A stretch of DNA of 64,000 bases from Proales similis (taxonomy: Eukaryota; Rotifera; Eurotatoria; Ploima; Proalidae), in NCBI GenBank assembly GCA_019059635.1, contig JAGVRJ010000004.1, positions 1,798,001-1,862,000 of the forward strand, written 5' to 3'. This document shows positions 32,806-45,594 of the stretch, piece after piece. A program made the translations under genes and the position numbers. Every line of letters begins with the position of its first letter. Positions within the stretch are counted from its first letter, which is position 1. The notes beneath the pieces were generated by a model. The model did not search any database, had not been told where the DNA came from, and saw only the letters and a program-made list of their open reading frames with translations.

Positions 32806-35343
32806 CTAAAACTTGGTCGTTCCAACTAATGAAAGCCTGTTCACTTGCTTGTCCCACTCCTGGGCGAGCCAGTCTTGCGCGCCGGCTAAATTGCCGTCGG
32901 CCAAATGTTGCAAATGCTGGTTGCAGTTTTTCTGGTCGTATTCAGGTTCTTCATCGTCAATAACGTCGTCGAGAACTTCGGGCGCGTCCGAGCAAGAGTT
33001 AGAGTTTGTGTCGGGCACAGTAGTGGTTGTAAGCGAGCCGGAGTTTGAGGTGGCCGGACCAGTGTCACCTATGAAACGTTGTGCAGGCGGAGGTGATGGC
33101 GACGGATGCGAGTGGTGATCAACAGCCATCTCAGACTGTGGTCGCTCATCCCAGTTTCCCACGCTTCTCGCCTGCAAGTCTCGACGCTTTCGTCGCCTCT
33201 GCTTACGATTGGCACATATTTCGTCAAACAACAGCTCAAGTGGCGAGTAATTTTGAACGATCACGAATGGGTTCCAGAAGTTCTCACTAATTACTTTCCT
33301 CTGCTGCTCGAGCTCAATTTGATCTTGGCTTAATGAGCCGCGCTCCGACTCGAATTCGAAGTATCTGTCGACGAACGAGTTCACTTCGGCAAGCATTAGC
33401 GCCTCTTGCTTGAACTCGTCCAGCGAGCGAATGCGCCGCTGGGGGTTTTTACGCAAGAGCTTTTGCACAAGCTCGCAGGCCTCGGGCGAATATTGAATGC
33501 CGTGGCGAACTGCTTGCCTCAGCTCGAATATGTGCCGGCACACTCTCTCGTTCATTTGCAAGTGATCTTTGGCCGCGTTTAGCGGATACTCGCCCGAGAG
33601 CATTGCGTAAATCAGAATGCCCAGAGACCACCAGTCGCATGCGTGGTCGTACTGCTGAACGCTGAGTATCTCCGGCGCCATGTATTGCAAAGTACCGCAT
33701 ATGGTTCCGGTTCTCTCGCCGAGTGGCAGCCACTTGGACAGGCCAAAGTCAATTAGTTGAATGTGGCCCCGCTTGTCGAGCAGTATGTTTTCCATTTTTA
33801 TATCTCGATAGATTATGCCGCGCTTGTGCAAATAATCAATGGCCAGACTCATTTCGGCCGCGTAGAGAGCGACCAGTCGCTGCGGAAAATGCTGGACTTT
33901 GAGCCAGAGCGAGAGGAGCTCGCCGTTCTCCACAAAGTCGGTGATTATGTAGAGAAATCGCTTCGACTGCCAGTAGAACCAAGTCTTGACAATGAGCGGA
34001 TGATCGCGGCACTGGCTGGCTATGGTCACTTCGTCTTTTACTTGCTGCAGAGCGCGGTCTCGTATCACTTGACTCTTCCACATTATTTTCATGGCGTACA
34101 CTTGTGAGCCATCCTCGTCCGACTGCGGGTCGCAGTTTTGATCGCTGCTGCGAGCAGACTGCTGCTTGCGCTGAACTTTGATCACGTGGCCGAATGCGCC
34201 CCGACTTATAACGTCGAGTATTTCAAAATCGGCTTCGGTCACTTGGCCCTTGACGCTGAACTCCGGCATGAACAGAGCCTCGTGTGTGTGCACTGGATAG
34301 TTTGTGTCCGCGTGTCTGAAAGGATTGGCAAGAGACTGCGTCTTGTAGCGTCGACGAGAGGCATAGCGAAATGAGTTGCGCTGCAAGCTGCTGTTCAAGA
34401 GTGTAGGATTGGGCGCGACGTTCGATCGGCGACCAATCCAGCCTCCGCTCTTGCCGCCCTTTAGTGAACGTCGATTAAGGCTGTAGGCGTATGAAGAGTC
34501 TTGTCGTTCGTCCTCTCTTCTGCCAACGTTGGCAAATATGTTCCACTGTGACTGAAGTGCCTGGATAAGTCGAGTCTGCGAGAAGAGCGAAGCCTGTGTC
34601 CGACAGCGAATTAACAAACTTGACTAGATTGCAAAGGCGATCGAATTTACCCGATTGAATTTATTACTGGGCGGATTGTGCCGCTTGCCGTTTGTCGGTG
34701 ACTGTTTGTTCTGGTCAGAGTCTCTCTGAGTGTCGATAGACGGCGTTTGCACGATGCGACGTTTCACTTTTGGCGAAGGCACAATCACTTCCTCTCGTCG
34801 CGAGTTGGACCGAGCTCTCCTGATCAGCTGTTGTCCACTCCGAGGCGACTGAGCGTAGTTTTCAATTGACTTTTTATGGTCCGTCGGCGAGGAGCTACGC
34901 AACTGCTGAACACTTTTGAACTCGTTTCTTTTGCGCAGGTTGGATTCCGATTTGACATTCGCGGCTCGAGGCGCAGGCTTGGTCGATGGTAGCAAAGCTG
35001 TGCTTGTCTTTGTGGCCATCAGAAATGACTCTGGCTTGTACAATTTGCTTCGGGTCTGCTGGGACGTGTTGAGCTTTTCGCTCATTTGACCGATAGCCGC
35101 GTGAACTTGTCGCTCGTTGCCTTTTCTCGCCCTTGAGCGTGTATCGTTCTGAGCGTTTCTACTTTGAGCTGGTTTTGATTGGAGCTGCGAGGCGTTCGGA
35201 TGCAAGTCTGCCTGTGGTTTGACAATCACGGGCGTAGATGGCGAACGAGCCATGGTGCCCATCGTCGACTGTTTTCTCTTGGTTCTGAGCGCGGTCGCCG
35301 TGTAGCCTTGCAGCTCGCTCGATCTGGCTTGTTTGTTACCCAT
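32806..35343 (-). CDS. RSKR: RSKR/SgK494-type AGC kinase
   Basis: Two exons (34651..35343, 32806..34623) give 836 residues. The N-terminus MGNKQARSS fits N-myristoylation. A long basic, disordered region of about 330 residues precedes the kinase domain. Kinase motifs: GRILxxx-like ISRGAFGHVIKV loop, YAMKIMWK (Lys), YRDIKMENILLD, IDFGLS, and TICGTLQYMAPEIL. This activation segment and the preceding GERTG match human RSKR (ribosomal protein S6 kinase-related protein) better than RSK, PKA or PKC. HRD is YRD. A long tail with low-complexity acidic and Ser/Thr stretches follows. The two exons are separated by an intron of only 27 bp (34624..34650), whose last bases TAG would otherwise be an in-frame stop. 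The kinase is much longer than the human one (about 400). Confidence 0.88.
34624..34650 (-). other. 27-bp intron
   Basis: It begins GTAAATTCG and ends GCAATCTAG on the minus strand. It is phase 0 and a multiple of three, and the frame is open on both sides except for the terminal TAG. Splicing joins FNR to SSLLIRC. Confidence 0.7.
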
Positions 35344-38469
<3,126 letters not shown>

Positions 38470-38731
38470 TCATATGTTCCCCTTCTCTTTTCTTTTTTTG
38501 GCCGCTCAAGTCCACATTCACACACATATGCGTTTAATAACCGAAATAAACTCACTCGACTGCAGATAGCTGCGAATAAGTTAGCTTCAATTTGCATGTG
38601 CATGTGTTGACTTGTAAATTAGATTGTAATAATCGAACTAATCCTTCGAGCTGTGTTTTCGGGAGGGAGGGGCGTCAAGAGTTCACTCAAGATCTGTTTG
38701 TCTGTTCGCTTGTTGCCGTTTGAGCATTTCA

Positions 38732-39596
38732 ATGGCCGGTCTCAACTTTCACAATTTTTTCGCCAAAGACAAGGTAACAAGAGTCAACTCTCTGTGTGAT
38801 GAGCTGCTGTTGTTTGAATGCTTCGATGCGACCTAGACGTTCAGACCGAAGAAAAAGTTCGAGCCTGGAACACTGCGCTACAATCTGCACAAGCATGCGG
38901 ACGAGACTCTGAGCGCGGGCGTCGATCTAAAAGAGACGGTGCGACTGCCCAAAGACGAAGAGCTAAACGACTGGATCGCGGTTCACGTGGTCGACTTTTT
39001 CAATCGAGTCAATCTCCTTTACGGAGTGGTATCCGACCATTGCACCGAGACTTCGTGCAAGATCATGTCCGGCGGACCCAAGTATGAGTACCTGTGGTGT
39101 GACCAAGAGAATTACAAGAAGCCGACTGCTCTGAGCGCGCCCAAGTACATTTCGCTGCTGATGGAATGGATCGAAAAGCAGATAAACGACGAGACTCTGT
39201 TCCCCGTCTCGGTGGGCGTTCCGTTTCCCAAGAACTTTCAGTCGATCTGCAAGAAAATTCTCAGCCGCCTATACAGAGTGTTCGTCCACGTGTACATTCA
39301 CCATTTCGATCGAGTGGGACAACTCGGAGCGGTAAGAGCTGAAAATTCGCATCTGTCCCCACTCAAACGAGCTTAATTCAAATCGAACGAAAACAGGAGG
39401 CGCATGTAAACACGTGCTACAAACACTTTATGTATTTCGTCACCGAGTTCGGCCTGATTAAGCGTGAGGAGCTCGAACCGTTGGTAATTTCTCAAAGCTG
39501 CTTGTATGATTTGAAGCTCAACTAACGTTAGTTAAGCTTCAGATGACCTTTAGAATTTGTCCTGATTTGATTGAAAAGCTCAGCAAGAAGCCTTAA
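38732..39596 (+). CDS. MOB3-type kinase adaptor
   Basis: Four exons (38732..38773, 38837..39331, 39397..39483, 39543..39596) give 225 residues. MOB proteins bind and regulate NDR/LATS and MST kinases. [56 protein letters not shown] and VYIHHFDR are the conserved blocks. The zinc ligands Cys-x4-Cys (HCTETSC) and the paired histidines are present. FEPGT with [21 protein letters not shown] and [11 protein letters not shown] point to the MOB3 subgroup rather than MOB1 or MOB2. The C-terminal tail ([17 protein letters not shown]) is longer than in vertebrate MOB3 and unlike it. Introns are 59-65 bp. Confidence 0.93.
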
Positions 39597-39913
39597 ACTG
39601 GAGAGCACGTCAGACAATTAATGTTTCTCTAATTCAAGTTCACTGTCTTCTCAATGTTCGTTTCTCTTTCGCATTTTTTTTGTATCTTTCCTTTCAAAAA
39701 TTCTATTTATTCAAATTCAATCAAAATACACACAATTTGAACGCAAGAGAGAACATTTGTTATCGGCAGTCAGCTTCCAAGAGAGTTCAAGAAGCGAGTA
39801 GCATTTGCTTGAATGCCCAGGGGCTCATTATAGGCCCTCTGATCTCGTTCGATTTAAATCAAATTTGTTTCGGTCACAAACTTATCAGGTTCACGTCAGA
39901 TAGCGGCCTAGCA

Positions 39914-40337
39914 ATGTCGCAGAGCTTCAATGTGGTCAAGTGCTGCGAGTGTAGTGTGTTTCAGGTCGACATGGGCAAAAAGTCGAACAAATGGAGCTGC
40001 AAACTTTGTGGCACCAAGCAAACGCAGAAACAAGTGAGAACAGAGCCGAGCTGACGTGGTCGATTTTAATAAAAAGGCATTTGTCGCTTACAAATAGGTC
40101 TATTTTGAAGGAACTGCGCCCGAGTGCCGCGAGCGTGTCAAGTGCATGAACATGCGCAAAGGCGAACTGAACGAGGCAAAGAGCGAACGGCGACTTGAGA
40201 TTATGGCGCAACAAATGACACATCGACCAGATTTGACTCGATACGACACGGCCATGTCACCGCCGTTGCGCATCAGCAAGTGGTCGAAATATTTGAGCGA
40301 AAAAGACATCGAAGAGATGAATGGCGAAGACGATTAA
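39914..40337 (+). CDS. Short MRNIP homologue
   Basis: Two exons (39914..40033, 40098..40337) give 119 residues. The N-terminal half holds two CxxC zinc motifs, VKCCECSVFQVD and WSCKLCGTKQTQKQ, followed by VYFEGTAPECRERVKCMNMRKGEL. This is the conserved domain of MRNIP, which in human supports the MRE11-RAD50-NBS1 complex in the DNA-damage response. A SKWSKYLSEKD block matches the second conserved MRNIP element. Human MRNIP is about 343 residues, so the long disordered tail is almost absent here and only the conserved core remains. The intron is 64 bp; an AATAAA lies near 40380. Confidence 0.85.
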
Positions 40338-40835
40338 TTTGAGATAAAGCCAAAACACTGCCGATTTTTGCAAGTTGAAAATAAAAATTAATTTTTTTTT
40401 TGGTCTATACGAGCGTGAACGAGTTGTTTAGATGAATAGTGGCCGGCCGAGCGGCTTTTACGAGCTGAGATAAAGAGTCAGATTGACGGCGATGGGCACA
40501 GAGAGAGAGAGAAAGACGAGAGGGACAGAATTACTGAACTAGTTGACGAGTGAATCATCAGATCGAGTTTGGCGGGCTATTTGCATAAGATAAGCGACGG
40601 CACCTGCGATAAGCTTTATTGGGACGAGCGAACATTCAAAGTGAACGATGCCTTTGACGACGACGACGACGACGAACAAAATGGTGATGACGATGATGAC
40701 CTGATAGCAGCTCTGAATGCGTTTAGTTTAGATCGCGCCGCGCAATTTTTGCTTTGACTTGATTGTTCGAGCTTGAGTTGACCAAGTCTGTGTGTGGCCA
40801 TTCCCGTTCTCTAGTGGAACCATTCAAGCCAAATA
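40338..40835. other. Intergenic spacer
   Basis: This 498-bp gap lies between MRNIP and the tetraspanin (both +). It contains a GAC trinucleotide run near 40660 that makes an Asp-rich open frame without an ATG, so I do not call it a gene. Confidence 0.6.
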
Positions 40836-41876
40836 ATGCTGCCCAATCATTTCACCGAGCGTCAACTGCGCAAGAAAATGGACTTTTTGATTGCGATCAA
40901 GAAGATCCTGTTTGCGTTCAACTTCCTCATTTGGGTGAGTGAACAATTTACTTCGCACAAATCCAAACGCCTCTACTTGTCTCGTGTGTAAAATTGAAGA
41001 CGGCAGGCAGTGTGGCTGCTTGCATCGGAATTTACTTTCGAATCGAGAGGAACTTTGTCACCCTGATCCAGCGCATTGCTCAGGCGGACATATCACTCAC
41101 CTCGGACGGCATCTATTTGGGCGCCAATTTGCTTATAAGCACCGGCTCTCTAGTGGCCGTAGTCGGACTGCTCGGCTCACTGGGAGTGACCAGAGAAAAC
41201 GAGATGATGCTCTTTTTTGTAAGTTCCGCTCAATTCTCCCATTATGACCAGAATTCAAAACCAGACGAAAACAGTACTGCTTCTTCATGCTGTGCATATT
41301 CGCTCTGTACATGACTACGGCCATATGGGGCTTCATTCGAATCGATTACGTAAGTTCAACTATTGACGATCAAGGGCGACCAAGAGATCAACTCTAATGA
41401 GATGTTGTTGTCGTAAATAGCTGAAAGGAATCGTCTCGGACGCAATGAGAGAGCTCTTTAGCAAGGCGATGATTGAAAATCTTGGCTCGGCCAAGTACGC
41501 AGTAAACGAGATTCAAAAGCAGCTGCAATGCTGTGGAAACGTGGGTCCAAGCGAGTATGCGGGCGACATTCCGCCATCGTGCAGCTCGTTTATAATTGGC
41601 TGCAATCAGGCATTTTACGATTTCTACTGGCGCAATACGCTGCTGATCACGCTCACCGGCCTGGTCTTCGCCGTCTTCCAGGTAATTCGGTCTCAATCGC
41701 AAAGAAGCTGGAATCAAACTAACGAACTGTCTTAGTTGTTCTGCATCGCGCTCACAATCTACTTTGCGATTGAAGTGCGCATGGCGCGCAAATTCATTCA
41801 AGTTCAGAGCAAGCAGGAAAAGAGCTCTTTGGTCGGCGAGAAGATCACTGCAGCGCAGCAAGAGGCCGGGCTGTGA
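40836..41876 (+). CDS. Tetraspanin
   Basis: Five exons (40836..40934, 41000..41218, 41275..41349, 41421..41681, 41736..41876) give 264 residues. Four TM segments are present: after KKILFAFNFLIW, around LLISTGSLVAVVGLLGSLGV, around FFMLCIFALYMTTAIWG, and LLITLTGLVFAVFQLFCIAL. The large extracellular loop holds the signature LQCCGNVGPSEY, then PPSCSS and a GC, giving the four-cysteine pattern that forms two disulfides. Tetraspanins organise membrane microdomains. The N-terminal RKKMDFLIAIKKILF fits the family. The C-terminal tail is charged. I cannot name an orthologue. Confidence 0.92.
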
Positions 41877-42674
41877 AGCAGCGTGTCGCGTCCAAAGCAC
41901 AGCGACACGTCAATTTACAAACACTCGGCGCAGAGCAGTGACTAATTCAAATTGTAAATTTTCAACTTTTTAACCGCCACTCTCGGGGCCGAGGTACTTG
42001 GATTGAATTGGTGCGCTCGCAAATTATTTGATTTTAATTAAAAGCAATCTAAAAAATAAAATTGCGAAAAGAATCAGAAGAAAAATCATTCATGTTTGCC
42101 GCCTGCGCCTTATTCGGACCTGATCAAAGCCCGTCGGTGTGAAAATAGAGACGACTTGGCAATCAGAGGCTATGAAGGGGAAAATGAAGCTGCTTTCTGA
42201 AGAGATGAAAAGAAAACCACAAAAACGAGAACCTAGACGAAAAAAACAAGACGATGAATAAACAAATTAGTGGAGGCTCATTTTCATGGTAATTAAATCA
42301 CGCTGGCTATACTGGTGTGTGTGTGTGTGTGTCAGAGAGCGAGAGAGTGCAAGAAAGAGTGAACGATTTGTCGAAGAGCATGGCATGAATCATTTTTGTT
42401 GTTTTTTTTTTTTTGCTTGGTTTCTCGATTGCACCTTGGAAACGATTCAGAGCAATGAATCAGAGGCGACCTATTGGTAGGAACGAGTGGATCGTCGGAG
42501 TAAACAAACACACGTCGCGAATTATATTGGCTGTCGGGCTCATTTGTTGTTGGGCGCTCACTCACACACAAATACACACACAGAAAGCAGTTTTGGAAGC
42601 ATTGAAGATCAGTTACTGACGAAATATTTGTTTATTGAAATTAAAACCAACCCAGATCATCTAATTGTTTCAAA
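41877..42674. other. Intergenic spacer with (GT)n
   Basis: This 798-bp gap lies between the tetraspanin and the neuropeptide-like precursor. A (GT)n run lies at about 42315-42332, followed by GAGAGAG. The neuropeptide-like gene's promoter should lie here. Nothing else is recognised. Confidence 0.6.
42315..42332. repeat. (GT)n microsatellite
   Basis: Nine GT units followed by a GAGAGAG stretch, upstream of the neuropeptide-like gene. Confidence 0.95.
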
Positions 42675-43064
42675 ATGTTGCTGCTCACATCTACTCGTTT
42701 GGAGGCACTTGCTTGCCTGCTTCTCATTCAGCTAGTGAACACAATATATGCCCGGACAGTTCAATCTGCTAGTTCAGACGGTTTAACTCAAAGACAGGCA
42801 CAATGGCTCAACCGGTTGGCTATGAATTTAAATCGAGCGACAGCCACGGACAACACTTCCAACAATCGAGAATCCAACGAGTCCAAATCCTACTCGGCAC
42901 CGTTCTTGTCTGCGCCGCGACGATCGCTGCGGAAAAAGACCCTGTCCAACTGCGAGACACCCGAAGAATGCAAGGATGTGTTTATCTCGCTGCTCAACCA
43001 AGATCGACCTCCTTATCATCACGAATCGTCTGCTCCAATGCGAACTCTATTTAAATGGGGCTGA
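42675..43064 (+). CDS. Putative neuropeptide/peptide-hormone precursor
   Basis: A 129-residue single-exon frame from ATG, with an AATAAA near 43174. A signal peptide is clear: charged start, hydrophobic ACLLLIQLV, then NTIYA as cleavage site. The propeptide is polar and Ser/Asn-rich. A basic cluster, RRSLRKK, precedes a 41-residue C-terminal stretch. It starts TLSNCETPEECKDVF, with a possible CX5C disulfide loop, and ends APMRTLFKWG directly before the stop. A C-terminal Gly is the standard amidation donor, so the predicted product ends in Trp-amide. No known family fits. CX5C near the N-terminus of an amidated peptide recalls calcitonin, but the rest differs. The assignment as a secreted peptide precursor rests on this architecture only. 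Confidence 0.6.
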   Translation: MLLLTSTRLEALACLLLIQLVNTIYARTVQSASSDGLTQRQAQWLNRLAMNLNRATATDNTSNNRESNESKSYSAPFLSAPRRSLRKKTLSNCETPEECKDVFISLLNQDRPPYHHESSAPMRTLFKWG

Positions 43065-45594
43065 GATTCAGCCGCTGATTCAATCAGCTCTCTTCTCATG
43101 GCGCTTTTTTTTTTTGAATTTTTTTCATATCTCTTGTTCAAGTCGCGCGTTCATTCTAATTTTCTGCTGATCGATAAATAAAAGAGCAATTAAGAGAAAT
43201 CTTGCAGGCCTCGATTTCAGATCGCGTGCCGGATGCCGGCTGTTCTAAAGGCTTTTAGAACGAGCGCATCAGAGGCAAGCGAAAAACGGACCGCGGAGCA
43301 TATTGGTCGCTAACGAGTTTCTCACATGCTTTAATTTCCGTCTCTAAACGATGCGCTGCTACCAGCCGCCTAATCTCAAATATTTATTAAACTTGAAGCG
43401 GCGGAAATGCGACCAAATTGACAGCGGACATTTGTAGCAGCTCAATGAAACCGAAAGAGTAGGCTCATCTTGGCAGTCATTTCTCGGGTGGCCTGAGCGC
43501 CTTGACTATCGTATGCGCTCACACACACACACACGCTCGTGCGCCTTTATAAGGCTTTTGTATTAAGAAGCCGCAGAGTTTAGGAGGCGCGTGCTGCAGA
43601 GTACCTTAACCCTCACGTCACGCCAAATCGCCTCGAAACTCTTAATTAATTTGGCAGAGAACGGTTGACAGTTTCGTGAGCTCTCTCTCTCTCCTTCCCT
43701 CGGCTCTTGAGCTTTCTTTTTTTTTTCTCAATTCGAATCAGATTGTTTGTATGGGACACTTTGAACTGGGATTTGGAGTGATCGATATTCAGTGCATTCA
43801 AACAAGCCAGATGACCGTCGGGACATGAACCAGGTGGTGGAGGCCATCATCGGCCTAATCCGTTTGAAAACATGCACGCAACACTCACTCGCTCGCTCGC
43901 TAGTCATTCAAATAGCGCCGGGCGTGCAAATAGTGAGCGAGCAAACAGGACGAGGTTGCTTAACGAGCAGGCGAGGCAGTTGCGAGGAATTCTTGACAGC
44001 CCAATGCAGACCAGGCGAGATAGAGAAATGAGGCTATCGGCAGTCGACGCCCTCAACTGCTCTCTATCCGCTTGCTCCCTGTTCCTGTTCTCTCTCTCTC
44101 TTTTGTTTCTCTCGCTCTCGTCCTCTGTCTAATCTCGTTGCAACACGCGCTCGTCTTGAGGATTAACGGGAATGCTCAAAGCAACAAACAAATCTCGTCA
44201 AGCATCCGGTCGACCGGCCGCTTACTTGCTCGCTCGTTTGTTGGACGTTGGCTGGCCCACTCGTACACCATCATCGTTTGCTGAATAAGCCCAAAAAGAG
44301 CGAAGAGAAGAGGAAAAGGCCGAGCACGGGCAGTCATCATCATCATCATCATCGTCGTCATCATTTTCCCCAAGCTCGTTATGTTTCATTTTTCGCTCTT
44401 TTTACACGTCGAATTTTAAGCTAAAAATAGACGTTGATGGCCGCCATCATTTAGATCACAGCCGTATGGGCGCCTAACCATCCAACTGATTGTCTTTAAT
44501 GCAAGTTTACTTTTAGAGCGAATAATGTGTGAATCGCCTATACGCGAATTCGATCATCATCAAAATTGAGGCAAAAGGCAGAGGCAAATCGATCGATTCA
44601 ACTCAACTGGAAGGAGTTTTATTTGAATGCATCAGGCGCGATCAGGCCAAGCGAGGCATGACGAACAAGTCGACGAGGCCAGCTATCTATTCCCGAGCCG
44701 TGAACCGGTAAGTGGCGGTCAGCCTTGACTTGTTCCGCTTTCATTATTCGAATAGCCGAGCGGCAGAGCGAATCTCCCCCCAAGAGCTGGAGAAAGAGAG
44801 AGAGAGAGTGCAACGTCGAGTGAATGAGTGAAAGGGAGCGAGATGGAGAGAGAGCGAGCCACTAAAATAGAATCCTCGAATGAAGAAAAGAAAAAACATG
44901 CCGATGATAAACGAATAAATTATTAGCGGTCGCTGCCAGGCCGCAAAAGTCAGAGCAACATTATAAAAGAGAAACTATCTCTCCAGCCCAACCTCAAACG
45001 AGACTCTCTTTTCTTCGTACACACTCTTCTGTTTTATTTTCATAGCTGCTACTGGCCTGTGTTACTTCTGTTTTGTTTCATTGGCTTGCGGCCTCAATTC
45101 AACGTGTGCTGGTGCTTGTATTAGAAGTAGTTGTTGTTTATTTATTTGTTTGGGGCGCAAATTATTCTGGGCTTATCGAGCTTTGCCCGTCTCAACTGCT
45201 AGCCTGCTAAATCAATTAGACAAAGAGATAATTAATTCCAGCCGCCAGTAGAGGCCCAGACTTTTAGGGCGCTGGCCCGCAGGCATAATCGAGCCCGTTC
45301 TTCTCATGGAATCGAGTCTTGCTTGGCGAGTTCACTCTCGCTCGCAGCCAATAGCAAACAAACTATCTCTAGTACTGCTGCTGCTGTTCCTCTCGCCGCA
45401 GTGGTGCATGCTTCACTATCTGACTATCGCGCTTGCCAGAATAATTAAAACCCGCATCGACTTAGGGCATAATCGAATAGAAAGAGAGGCCGTGTGCGTC
45501 TGACGCTCTTTGCTCTACTTCATTTCTACCATTGTAGCCAACTCTTCTTTTTTTTTCTCTTTAATTTATGGTTTCTCTTATCTATTAGGACAGC
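43065..45594. other. Intergenic/5' region upstream of RBFOX, ~2.5 kb
   Basis: The longest gene-free stretch in the window. It holds a (CA)n run at about 43520-43535, a CTCTCT stretch near 43682, and ATC-type repeats near 44337. TGCATG, the RBFOX binding motif as RNA, occurs at 45405-45410. A polypyrimidine-AG acceptor at about 45588 directly precedes the RBFOX start, so untranslated first exon(s) of RBFOX probably lie here. Several random open frames have no support. Confidence 0.6.

Noticed and set aside
40569-40757. Asp-rich open frame (DDDDDDEQNGDDDDD)
   Set aside because: It starts at TTG without an ATG, is driven by a GAC/GAT simple repeat, and lies in the gap before the tetraspanin.
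43792-44132. Overlapping plus-strand frames upstream of RBFOX
   Set aside because: Low-complexity Ser/Leu runs from CTCTCT repeats and no splice or family support.
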